Assembly: GCF_905475395.1 (NCBI RefSeq)
Contig: NC_058338.1
Span: 7,578,935-7,642,934 of the forward strand
DNA length: 64,000 bases
Direction: 5' to 3'
Origin: Chrysoperla carnea
Taxonomy: Eukaryota; Arthropoda; Insecta; Neuroptera; Chrysopidae
Made by a program: the position numbers and the translations under genes. This document shows, piece after piece, positions 13,701 through 24,677 of this stretch. Numbering within the stretch: the first letter of the stretch is position 1; every line of letters starts with the position of its first letter. The notes below the pieces were generated by a model. The model made no database searches. It was given only the letters and a program-made list of their open reading frames with translations, and was not told where the DNA came from.

Positions 13701-16700
13701 AATTTTTCAACAAGTTAGACAATTGTTTATTAACAAAACTTTCTCGAAATTTCGTCTTCATTGTGGAGCCCTTCTTATAAATATACTTAACAAGATCACG
13801 CTCAAAAAGTTTTAAAAATTTTAATACTTTGTTTATAATAATATAATTTATTTATTTATAGTTATTTATGTTCAATTCGAATACATTGGCAAGTTTAATT
13901 GAGTTACCTGCATTGGAATTACCTGGGGGTGGAATAACTGCTGGTTTAGTTACTGCCGAAAAACAGGTTAGTTTCTAATTAAATTATTTTCATCTTTTGA
14001 CTTTTTTTATTTATCAGAAACAGTTTTGTTATTTCTAATAAAATAATAAGCGATAATGTTATTTTGATGAAGAAGTTGCAGACGGTAAGATAGTGACACA
14101 GTTGAGTGCCTCATTTCCTCCTTTATGCTTCGGCAGGGGCGGAAAAGTATTTGGTTCTTAACTAAAATGACAGTAAAGTTTATTGACGAAAAATTCGTTT
14201 GCCACTTTTCGTGCCCTCAATTGGAAAATTACAATGTTATCTTATAAAATCAAGTTTTTATTTCAAATTTTTTGCCACTTGCAATATTTCTATGGCTTTC
14301 CAATATTATACTGGGTATCCCAGGAGAAACGGAAACCCTTATTGCATCAGGTAGAAAATAAAGTAGTTCTTTAGCTGAAGATCGAAAAGGTTAAGAACTA
14401 CTCTACCGTATGTTGATAAAAGGCTGCCTCTCTAAAAAAGTTTTTTATTCTATGTCTAAAATAGAATAAAAACCTTTTAGAGATACATCCTAGGCTACAG
14501 GCGTAGCACCTACATCATCAAGCCAATTGTTAAATTTAACGTAGTTTTTTTAATTTGTTTTGATTAAACAGGTTCGAGTACTTTTAAGAGACTTATCCGG
14601 TAAATCCAGTTGGGATACATCAATATTGTATCGATCACCAGATCATATAACAGCATCGTTACCAACATCTACAGTAAAACCTCGTCCAATGTTAATGATG
14701 CATCATAACATGTCGTACACATCATTAATTTCGAACGGACTACAATCACAAGTCGATAGTTTAATTATAACCAATTCACATTTGATACAACCACAACTAG
14801 CGTTGCGACATCGTCCGCCAGATGTTCTACCTGATTATACGAATGCAGCACCAGATTTAGATCAATTGGATGATCTATTACAATATTTAGGGCATACAAG
14901 TCCTGAATGTTTGCAACGTACTGATGCTAAATTAAATGAATCAGCTCCAGCACCATTCCATACGCAACAAGAGCAAGAAGTTATATCGGCGGTGTTGAGT
15001 CAACGCAATGTTGAACTTGATTATTTAGCACAAATGAAAAATACACAAACGTAAGTACCCTGACTGTTCCAAGTTTAGTGTTGAAATGTATAATTAAATT
15101 TTGGTTTTAGAATGCAACCAGAAGTCAGTACCCGTCCATACCCTACATTTAAGCATACACCATTCCAACACTGTCGTTTATTATTCTCCCAATTAGGATT
15201 TACATGTTGGGAACGTAGAAAACAATGTTATTTATTGTCTCGTAATGAAAAATTATTGAGAGAATTACGAAATCTCGATATTCAGAGGTAAGTTGTATAA
15301 ATAATAAAACAGTGGTCCTCAACTAGCGGATCACGGTTCGTTTCCAACTCGCTATCATAATCTAAAACTTATAATTTAATTCAAATAGATGTCGTGAAAC
15401 ACACAAAGTAGCCGTGATGTACGTGGCTGCCGGTCAAGAAGATAAAAATTCAATATTATCTAATTCTTGTGGTAGTCAAGCTTATGAACAGTTTGTGTCG
15501 AGTTTAGCGTGGGAGGTGAGTACTTATTGCAAATTAAGATAAAACATAATATGCTTTTTCTCCCCTCCGGTGGAAAGTATCAACTTTCGCCCCGTTGTAA
15601 TAATTGTTAAAATTTGACAGAGAAACTTTTGTATGATTTTAAACCCTGATGATGTATTTATAAAATTGTTACAAATAAAAATTTGTTTTTAGGTGGAATT
15701 AGAATCTCATACAGGTTTTATGGGAGGCCTACAAAGACAAGGTACAAATGGTGAAACTGCTCCTTATTTTGCAACATCATTTCTCGAAGTTATTTTCCAT
15801 GTAGCAACTAGAATGCCTTCAGATAGTCAGGAAGGAATTTTAAATAAGGTAAATCTAAAATAAAATAAAAACCATCTTAAAAGTTATTAATCGAGCGATT
15901 TTTTTTTAGACACGGCATTTAGGAAATGACGAAGTACATATTGTATGGTCTGAACATAATCGTGAATATCGTCGTGGAATTATTCCAACAGAATTTTGTG
16001 ATGTTTTAATAGTTATTTATCCATTAGAAAGTGGCCTATGTCGCGTGACAATCAATCGAAAACCAGATGTAAGTATAAAATACACTACCCTTGAGACAAG
16101 GCTTGACAAAAAAAAAGCACGACTTTATTTTCGTTAAAAATACACAATTTTTGTATGTATGTAACTTTGTCATTCTTGATCCTTTAAGACTCTTGATCTT
16201 TTTAACAGGGCTGATTTTAAAAAAGTAAGCTTAAATAAGTTGTATCAATATGCTCTTGGGCAGGAAGTCATTCCATGGCAACCTGAACTTTGAGTCCATT
16301 TAAATTCAGCTATTAAGCCCCGAGTAATTTGAATTATAAATAAGGGTTTTTCTTTTACAAAATTACACGAAATTTTGTGTCAATGCCTTCAAATTCAATG
16401 AAATATTTAAATTTTTTCTAAATTCGCCACATTTTTAACGGGTTAGATTTGTTAAAAACGCATATCATTGTGATTAATTGTTTTAAAATATTTTTACAGG
16501 TACCTTATTTTGGACCATTATTTGATGAATCAATAGTGGAAACATCAATACTTGCGGGTTTAGTACGTGCTACAGCAATTGCTGCTAGCCGAGCTAAACG
16601 AACAATTCTTCCATTTTACCAACAATAGTAAGATCTTTTTTTTTTTCATTAAACGATTAATAGGATATTAATCGTTATTCTTCCTATTATGGAAGGTAGA

Positions 16701-19700
16701 GACAAGTAGAATTATCTTGTATGTGGGACAAATATAAAAAGTATCCAGCGGTATGCAGCAAATTTTTAGACCTTTATCTTACTCTTATTACTTTGTGTTT
16801 GTTGTGAACTTCACTATCCTTCTCTAATAACTTGTTTAGATCTTTATTTTACTCTTATTACTTTAAGCATTTCTTTTAAAACAGACATTTAAAATTTACA
16901 ATTTTGCTACAGCAGCGCTATCCTTTTGCTGCTTTTCGGTGGACACTTTTATATACAGAGATGGTCCTGAATTCAGAGCTGGCTATTGTACTTTTAGAGG
17001 TTTTTAATTGAAATATTAGCGAATAAAAGTTAAAGATTTATCTCCGCTTAAAATTTGTCGTTTGTTTGTTTTTATCGAAGTTTCATATTAATAAAATGAA
17101 AATGTTTAGTTATGAAGAAAGAGCAAGATCATTGGACATTGTGGTTTCAAAACATAAAGAAGCAACAACTTTTGAAGAATTTTCTGCGAGAGTTTATAGT
17201 CCCATTCCAACATTAAGTCCATGTTGTCCAGTTGCAAACACCACTGGTAAGATAAAATTAAGCAATTCGTTTTTTAGTTAATAAATATTTTCAAATAAAT
17301 CTCTTTCATTAAACCTACAACGTCACACTTAATTTAGGTGAATAAAAATCTATGAATTCTCATATAATCATTTATTTTTCAGGTAAAAAAAGAGGTTCTT
17401 TAGCATATTAAGTAAAATAAGCCCTAAAAACCACACGAATAAAAAACTCAATAGTAAGACGGTATTTTTCTTTTTTTTTTTAAAGGTGATTTTTGTTTTA
17501 TTTTTGTCTTTATGTTATTTTTGTTACAACGATTTTTAGAATGTTTTTGTTTTTTTATCCATAACTGTTTACGCTTAGTTCAAAATTGATGTTTAAGACT
17601 TCGTTAAAGTTTGTATAAAACCGACTTGGTTTTTTTACGCAAACATACTAAAACGATGCAGCTTTGCATCGCAACCCGGCGAACTAGGTCCAATCTGATG
17701 TCAGAACATGATATCCCTCATCAAACTCTGCAACTTGATTTAAGTTATTTTATAATTGGTTAACTTTAAAACCAGCTACTAGCTACAATAAATTAAAATG
17801 GTCCACCCTGTATAAACACGAAAACATTTGCAGAAATTTTGATTGTGTCAAAAACCGAAAATGATAACCGATGTACCGTTAACTAACCGCCTATTTTCTA
17901 CTGAACAATATCATTATACACTTATACAGTGTGTGCATGAAGTATGGCAACGGTCGAAAAATTCGAGACATGAATATTATTTCGATAAACATAAAAAAAA
18001 TGGGGATTTATTTTTATGATTTCTTAGTTAATTCCTGACCTAGCTAGAGGTTGAAGGTCAGAGGGTTCGTTTTTCATTTCATTAGACTCTCATAATAGTA
18101 GATACAAGGACAAATGTATCTCTCTCTCTCTTACTTGAAGCGATAAATAAGTATTTTCAAACCTCTATTAAACAGGGGATCTAAAATAGTTCCAAAATGA
18201 GCGTTCTAAAGTCTTATTTTCAATTTGAAATTGAGCGTAAACAAAGTGTGTTCTTCACGTGATTAAAGTGGCGTTATTTTTTTGTTTTTCATTTTGTTTT
18301 GTCTTAATTCACATTTTCCTTTTTATACATAAATTTTTTTAGTGATTTTTTATTCTGTATTTAAAAATTGAAAAATAATTAAAAGGGCATGAATCGTTTT
18401 TTAAAGTTACAGGTGTCTCTAGTTTATTTTTGAAAAAATTTGAAATAGATTTAACTTATATTTAGAGACTAAAGGGTACTACTACGCTTATGGAAAAACA
18501 CGTTCGAATATTATCGAGATGTATTAATATTTCAGAAAACTCTCTTACAGATAATAAATCTTTCCAATTAAAATATTCTCTCGACAAAAATATTTTTTTT
18601 AAAACAATCAATTCTACTAAAAGTGTTTTTCCATAAGGTTTGTAGCCATTTAAAAAAAATAGAAACGGTTAGTTTTAGAGTTAAATAGAAATTAAATAAA
18701 CAATGAACTTAGATAGACTATGCTTAATGGGAATAAATTATATGGGTCATTTTTCATAAAGATATTATTTTAATTAGAGGTTGTAAAGTATTTTACTCAG
18801 ACTTTTTACTCAAGAGCGTTTATTATACACTCCCTTTCGTTGTAGTATCTGAAATCACAATGCACTGCCTGTGCTGTATTTTCTTATAATTTACTTCGAA
18901 CTACCATTGTTATATTTATCGCTCCAACTCTGTTATTTTCATTATTGAAAATGTGTCTCATATTTTATGAGTACATTTGTGTTTGATCTTAAATTTTTAC
19001 TACTTCTGGTTGTAATAATATTTCTATGAATTCGTTTTACGACAAAAGCATTTTCATATGGATATTTTGTGAATTACACGAATATCCCGAGTGTCAATGA
19101 AATCATTTTGTATTCTAAAAATGTTGTTGTCAATATTTAAATTAGAAAAAAGGTGGGCTAATATGATTTCGTTATTTCGTTGACAACCGATATATGAAAG
19201 GATTCTTTTTTAGTTTCTTGGTCTTATAAAATAATCTGTGTAGCTTTAAAGGGTTGATGCTTAAATTATGCATATATTATTAAAAAGCTTCCGTATATGT
19301 CAAAAACTTAGTTACCAATAAGAAGATTTTGTTATAAATTTAGTTTATAAAGTCTATTATCTCAATGAATGAAGGTTAAATAAACCAAGTATTCCCAAAA
19401 CGGTTGCAAAGTTGATTTTTTGCTATAAAGCATTCTTCGGTCTAAGGAAAACTCGAAATTACAGTTTTTTAGGATACAGATGAGGAAGAAGGCAAATTAG
19501 TCATATTCCACGAATGATTTTTTGTTTATTTTCCGAATTTGTTACCAAATACGAAGAATTTGTAGAAAAAATGGAGATTTTTTTAAATTGTCTCACGTTT
19601 TAGAAAGCTTTGTGCTAAAAATTAGCTAGTACGAGTTTTTGAATATCATTCATTGGGCTGTATAAAAAATTTATTTTCATATTTTGGTATAGTAATCAAA

Positions 19701-21158
19701 TACTGTTATTAATTTGAGTATAAATGTAGTTAATAGCGTTGTTAAGGTGTAATCACGTGTGTCCATCATCAATTTTATTCTTATCAAAATAACAAAATTT
19801 ATATCATTTTAAGAATTATTAAATGGGGGGAGCAAACATAAAGAATTACCAATTTTTATTAGAGGAACTATTTTCCACAAAAATGACTTGGTTATGAGTT
19901 TTTATGGGCTAGTCAATTTTATGGACTTAATAATTTATCGCACAAATGTCCAATGAGAAATTACCATTTGTTCCATGGAAAATATTTCGAATGCAAACTA
20001 TGAAAATCCTCTAATAAAAGTTTTTAACACTTTATGAAGTTTTATATGCTTTGAATTATGTATTGTATATAGAATTTTTCCATTTAAAAGTCAGTCATAG
20101 TATTATAAGATTATTTAGCACCGATTTGACCATAGAAGGGATTATTACCCATTAGTCCCATCAACTTAGGTGAAAATTATGTCAATTTTTAGCTTTATAC
20201 CTGTAGAATAAAAAATTTTCATATGCGAAGATTAAAAACAGAGCTATTTCGGAAAAATGAATGATTTTCCACGTTGTTTTTTTATTCTACAAGTAAAAAG
20301 CTAAAACTTGGCATAGATAATACTTGCTGTATTTCAGTAAATCATAAGAAATTTCATCTAATTTGATTGGACTATTTGTCTGCTTTCTCTTTATCTAAAA
20401 CGACGATGTTTTTTTTTGTGTATTGAAAATTTTTATTTTGTGTTTTTCATGAAAATTTTTATAGATGAATACAATATTTAAAGGAATATTATAAAAATGG
20501 GATTTATTGGAACAATCATAAGCAGGATTGTTGAAAATCCGAATTTTTGTTTTCACTCATTTGAATAAATATTTGGCTTTAAAAAATAATTACAATCCTG
20601 CTAATGTTTGGCTATTGAATATTTTTTAATAATAAGTGTAATTTACAACATAAATTTTACTTTTAAAGGTTCTTGTAGTGGTACAAACTCTAATCAACCC
20701 ACTTGCAGTTCAGCACCAAGTTCTACCTTAGCCGCAGCCCTTTTAGATCATTCACATAGTCATAGAGTTACAATGCGTCAACATACTGAGCATAAATTTC
20801 ACACTAGAGGTATGGATCTTAATAATAAATTAATCATTTCACAGACAAATGCGAAATATTCCTTACTTTTTTCAATTCCAAAAACTGATGTCAAAAATTG
20901 TTAAATAATAAAAATAAATTTGATAATTGATTTCAGCTTCGGATACATCTAAAGGTGTTTGGTTTAGCAACTCCGAATCTCAACAACAAGAGTCATCAGA
21001 AATAGCATTGCATCATGGTATTTCACCACGACCATTTAAAAAATTATCAAATACATTTAAGAATGTACCACGTCGTACATTCAATAAACAGGATAGCTCA
21101 ATACAATCGGATACTCCGCCCGAAAGCCCTACACTGCCACCTCGTCGTGGAAAAAATC

Positions 21159-21163
<5 letters not shown>
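4786..21163 (+). CDS. RALGAPA1: Ral GTPase-activating protein subunit alpha (complete, 23 exons, 1973 aa)
   Basis: Exons: 4786-4891, 5029-5139, 7448-7619, 7795-8240, 8754-9005, 9084-9654, 9777-10875, 10966-11197, 11262-11416, 11567-11692, 12055-12222, 12630-12941, 13027-13362, 13862-13966, 14572-15050, 15111-15287, 15389-15515, 15693-15848, 15910-16068, 16500-16627, 17110-17246, 20669-20809, 20937-21163. The sum is 5922 nt, exactly 1974 codons. The product is the catalytic subunit of the RalGAP complex: with the beta subunit it speeds GTP hydrolysis on RalA/RalB, and in mammals it is inhibited by Akt. The start [19 protein letters not shown] is the family N-terminus. Residues about 640-870 (exon 7) are Ser/Arg-rich and disordered, with basic-Ser sites such as [10 protein letters not shown]. 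The Rap-GAP domain spans about 1590-1830; [12 protein letters not shown] carries the catalytic Asn thumb (about N1716). Length matches the family (about 2000). The last exon ends in a Pro-rich, basic tail. Confidence 0.95.
5461..5478 (+). other. Candidate optional 18-nt microexon of RALGAPA
   Basis: Within intron 2, 18 bases are bounded by a consensus acceptor (CCCGCAG, with a pyrimidine-rich stretch before it) and a strong donor (GGTGAGT). Introns 2 and this block are both phase 1, so inclusion would add six codons (ELSFHL after QR) without breaking frame. Skipping it also gives an intact, family-like protein, so it is at most an alternative exon. It could be chance. Confidence 0.25.
5532..6055. 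mobile_element. MITE with long inverted arms flanked by ~30-bp direct repeats
   Basis: In RALGAPA intron 2. The inner arms around 5629-5670 and 5920-5957 are complementary (TTATTTTGATAGTA ... TACTATCAAAATAAA), as are outer arms near 5564-5577 and 6007-6020. The whole is bracketed by direct repeats 5532-5561 and 6026-6055 that share GGGGTTGTATGCCT and ATTAGTGCAT. No coding capacity. The direct repeats are too long and diverged for a usual target duplication, so they may predate the insertion. Confidence 0.65.
6961..7215 (+). mobile_element. tRNA-derived SINE
   Basis: In RALGAPA intron 2. The head has a Pol III A box (GTAGCTCAATTGTTTAGAGC, from 6963) and a clear B box (GGGTTCGATTCCC, 7018-7030), spaced as in a tRNA but with a degenerate anticodon arm. 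A non-tRNA body follows to about 7215 and ends near GGGCCTATGGCCTAAG. The outer borders are approximate, since I could not see a target duplication. Confidence 0.75.
7216..7320 (-). repeat. GGGAACGTCC dispersed repeat copy
   Basis: Carries the family's two marks: a block reading TCAATATTTCAAAAACCAT ... TCGAAAAATTTTA and then TTTTTTGGGAACGTCCATAA. The same pair, in either orientation, is found at 44286-44420, 47975-48130 and 57655-57810, with part at 60760-60860. Single motif hits occur at 11465, 28890 and 44585. Confidence 0.6.
8365..8490 (+). repeat. Dispersed repeat (ACCGACTTCAAACAAAAAAG family)
   Basis: RALGAPA intron 4. Shares more than 100 bases with the reverse-strand copy at 55770-55920: the ACCGACTTCAAAC head, GTTATCAATTCGACTGTA, and a stretch around CAGAACTTTCGACTGGGT. 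It is non-coding. Confidence 0.7.
8610..8735 (-). repeat. Dispersed repeat (AGTATACC / TCAAGCTGAAATTTTTAT family)
   Basis: Truncated copy ending some 20 bases before the acceptor of RALGAPA exon 5. It reads GAGCACGCTATAAAAATTTC followed by a block matching CTCTTTTCGTTTTTGA. Fuller copies are at 21540-21760 (plus), 25320-25555 (minus) and 54820-55000 (plus). Confidence 0.65.
16770..16985 (+). repeat. Dispersed repeat (ACTCTTATTACTTTGTGTTTG family)
   Basis: RALGAPA intron 20. It matches 39410-39840 over most of its length, through TTGCTACAGCAGCGCT and TTTTCGGTGGACACTTTT. Part of it is internally doubled (two copies of a stretch containing CTTACTCTTATTACTTT). The second genomic copy is interrupted by a LINE fragment, which this one lacks, so this copy shows the empty site. 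Confidence 0.75.
17247..20668 (+). other. Large intron 21 of RALGAPA
   Basis: At 3.4 kb this is the longest intron of the gene. It is AT-rich and holds no frame resembling a protein. Several short inverted repeats occur (for example near 19840-20020 and 20180-20310). An acceptor-like TTTTTCAG at 17376-17383 is followed by GTAAAAAAAGAGG and, in phase, a stop after ten codons, a possible alternative last exon that I consider weak. Confidence 0.5.
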
Positions 21164-21189
<26 letters not shown>

Positions 21190-21190
21190 C
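21162..21190. repeat. (TA)n microsatellite
   Basis: About 14 TA units directly overlapping the RALGAPA stop codon and the start of its 3' UTR. Length is likely polymorphic. Confidence 0.95.
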
Positions 21191-21539
21191 GTAATATTTA
21201 TAAATATTATCGAATCACGTTTTTATTGTTTGATTGAATCAATGCAAACGTTTTTAAATTTTTGTAATCACTCTAGGGGGAGTTATAGAATATTTTTATA
21301 AATTGCAATTAATAATTAACTAATTAATTATTATTATAAAGTTTTTTTTATTTATTTTAATGGCGTAATGATATTTGCATTATAAGTTATTAACATTTGA
21401 TTTCAATAAATTTATTTTTATATATTGCACAGTATGACCATCTAAAATGGCTGATAATCATTATAGTATCAAAAAGAACGGCTATGGAATGCAATAAAAA
21501 GAAGTCTTTGGCTAAATCCGATCACTATTCAACATATTA

Positions 21540-21760
21540 TATATACCCTGTGTGTGAAATATATCAGAGTATATTAACTTTGGTCCTAAGTTTGTAACGC
21601 TTAGAAATATTGATGCAACAAACCAAATTTTATTATAGATATTAAATAAAATCACCGCATTAGCCCATTTTTGTTTGTCCGTCCGTCAGTACGATAACCC
21701 AAAAACGAAAAGAGATATCGAGCTGAAATTTTTATAAATCAAGCCGTTTTTATGGGATAC
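21540..21760 (+). repeat. Dispersed repeat (TAGTATACC / GTCCGTCCGTC family)
   Basis: Runs from a TATACCCTG end through CCTAAGTTTGTAACGCTTAG, AATATTGATGCAAC, TTTGTCCGTCCGTCAG and GAGCTGAAATTTTTATA. The same blocks in the same order are at 54820-55000, and reversed at 25320-25555. No coding capacity; probably a MITE or other non-autonomous element. Confidence 0.75.
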
Positions 21761-23969
21761 CCTGTATAATTATTTTTCTTTTTCTACTTGTGACTGTTTT
21801 CTTGAATCAATTCGAACCTTGAACAATGAAATTTTCACATTTTATTATCGAAGTATTAAACTTGAACTGTAAAACTTTCCACTTTTATGAATTTTTAAGA
21901 AATATTTATTTTCCTTATTTGCATAATAATAATAATTTTAAAAAAAATGTATAGGAGGGCACTTAAACTATTGATTCTTAAAATTTTCTTTGAATACAAA
22001 GAAAAGACATAATAACGCCACTGACAAATCAATCATAATGCAAGATGACTTGTGAAAATGCTGTTAACCTTGAAAAAAAATTGTATCAATTTTGTGTGTG
22101 GTATTGCTACAAAAAATTCAATTGCATTTATTAATTCGCACAAAATTGATTATACTAAAGTCCAGTTTACATTCATGGAATACGAATTTTCATTTTAGAT
22201 TAGGCAATTTTAACAGAAATATTTGCAGTATACAGTTTTCCCTTTATGAATACTGAAAACGGAGATAGTTCTTAATTTATTCAATGGAAATTATCAGCTG
22301 GATGACCTGATAAAAGATTTATTTGAAAGATTCAGCAGAGATCTTAAAATTATTCTCGAATAAGCGAAAATTGCTGAAATATATGTTCCTTTAGAACATT
22401 ACCACATGAAAATTGTTTGATCATCAAAATGTTCGATGTTAAGAAATTAACAAAAAAATATTAAAAAGAGAAGTACCATTATTTACAGTTTTACAGGAAA
22501 TTCGTAAGGAGCAAATCTGGCAAACTTAAAATAAACCCTGATTACTTGCATATTTGCTCTATTTCCTTATATACCTACAGATTTTTAACAAATGTAAAAT
22601 TTCAAATTTGTATTTAACGATTTTAAATTTTTCTGTTGAAGTCGGTTTTCTTTTTGTTAAAAGTTTTTGTTATTGAACTTTCAATTTTGTAGTCTGATCA
22701 ACGATTTGTATGCGATAATATCAAATAGAGATTGTGTTGGACAGTATCATGTTTTCAAGAAATAAGAGATTGTAGAATTGTTACTTTTTGATGATTTGCA
22801 TTTTTTTTTTAATTAGCCATTTTTCTGGAGTTTATTTTCTTAACAAAAAAATTGTGTACGTATTCTGTTATTGTAAACTAAACTAGACTGGCTACATGAA
22901 AGATTTAAATTATATTTTATAAGTTACAGCCAGCTATACCGTCTCGAATTAAACGATATATCAATATTTTAAAAAGTATAAAATTTCATTCCAAAATAAA
23001 CAATGACAATGGCAATGATTATTTATTTGTTTTACTTATATAACAAAAAAAATTATTTTTTATTAAAATGATCTTACACCAAAGTCCTTTTTTTGTCTTT
23101 TGTATGTAAATATAGATATATTAACGCTTATATTTGAGTAATGTGATTAATCATTAAATATTTAAGTAATTATATTCGACAAATTGTTAATTTATTGTAA
23201 TTATTAATTCTCTATATTATATATTTGACATTATCAATAAAATAACTTTAATAAACAATTTATTTGTTATATTTTATACGCTTACCTACACACAACCGAA
23301 ATATCAAATTGACGCCTCGCCAAAAATAATATACAACCAAATTTTTCAACATAATTTCAACTGTTAATAATCGTAACTTTGGGAAAACCTATCGTATTTC
23401 AAAATTTTAATACTCATTTTAAAGCTTGGATTCTCTAAGGTGGATTTAAAAGAATATTTTCTCCCAAAAATGTTAGTGTAGGCGTTGAGGGGGTTTCGTA
23501 TGCTTTCGTAGGGTTTTTTTTTCCATAAACATCGCCTTTCTCAACAAATAAGCTTCCTCTCTCACTTATTAGTATAAAAATGAATCCACAAATATACTTT
23601 CATGTATAATACCACTTTCTAATTTAATTGTAACCAAGTAACGATGTATTCTGATGATTAGGAAAAGTACTTTTTGAAGAATGTATGAAGGAATGAATGT
23701 ATTCATGTCCTTATTTAACAACGATAGATCGAGCCGGAAACAGCCCCAAATATCCAACGCGATTTTACAGGTATTAAGAAATAAAGAACTTGAAACTAAA
23801 GAACTGAAAACGATCTTTATTATCGAGGCGCTAATTTTTGAAACTACCTACAATTGCATTTCTTAAACCGCCTCTGTACTTAACTTAAACAGGACACTTA
23901 AACAGGAAACAAGTTTAGTAGAATATTAAACCGAATTATAATCATAGAGTTTGCTAGACTTGTTCTAAA

Positions 23970-24121
23970 TAAATTTCGATTTTTGCCCCAATTTCCTAGA
24001 TCAGTTTTTTGTATTTTAAAATACGTATTTTCGACTATCAAGTAGTCATTATCAGTAAGAATTAGCTAGTGATTACTCTTATTATGAATGTTACTCTTTG
24101 CTAATTTGGTGGCGGACTGCA
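23970..24121 (+). repeat. Single-arm copy of the 25586-25870 palindrome element
   Basis: Matches one 137-base arm of the palindrome from TAAATTTCGATTTTTGCCCC to GGTGGCGGACTGCA, with a few substitutions and an extra block of about 17 bases around 24070-24090. It shows that the arm exists as an independent repeat 1.6 kb away. Confidence 0.85.
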
Positions 24122-24677
24122 CCCCGTACTTGTCGTAAAAAAATTTATAAGTCATTAAACTTTAAAAAATTGAATTGACCTCAATCATACATATTTAAAT
24201 AGTAATTATCTACTTAGAGTAATCTTATCAGTAAATAGGATATACTCATTATTCTAAGTATATCTTGTAATTAATTATAAAAAAAGCACTACATCGCAAT
24301 TAGCAATAAGAATAATACATTAATCCTACTAAATTTTTTTTTATTTCTGCCACTGGTAAGTTATGGCACAACGAGAGATTTGTAAACATTAAATTCATTT
24401 ACATATTACATACTTTTGTGAAGGCTATTAGTTTATAGCGTGCATGTTTGACTATTAACTGTACTGTTCAGTATACCCAAGCCACAAGCATGGGGCCACT
24501 TTCATAGATGTTGTAATCAAAATTTTATTATTATTATCTTATAATAACAATAATTTAAAAAAATTATTTTACTGTGAGATAAGAACATATCGCGATAAAA
24601 ATTTTACCTTTTGGATAAATTTATATTATTGTCTTATTGAACTTTATAATTCATTTTTGGGAAGTTTTTGTTGCAAA

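Larger units (their letters stand above)
21191..24677. other. RALGAPA 3' UTR and intergenic region
   Basis: No credible gene. Possible polyadenylation signals (AATAAA) are scattered, for example at about 21646 and 23236; which one ends RALGAPA cannot be told. Contains the repeat copies at 21540-21760 and 23970-24121. The promoter of the first ANL gene must lie in the last part, without a motif I can defend. Confidence 0.5.

Noticed and set aside
16626-16628. In-frame TAG at the end of RALGAPA exon 20 as the gene's stop
   Set aside because: The TA|GTAAGA context is a good donor, and the exon at 17110 continues in phase with the family-typical YYEERARSL sequence.
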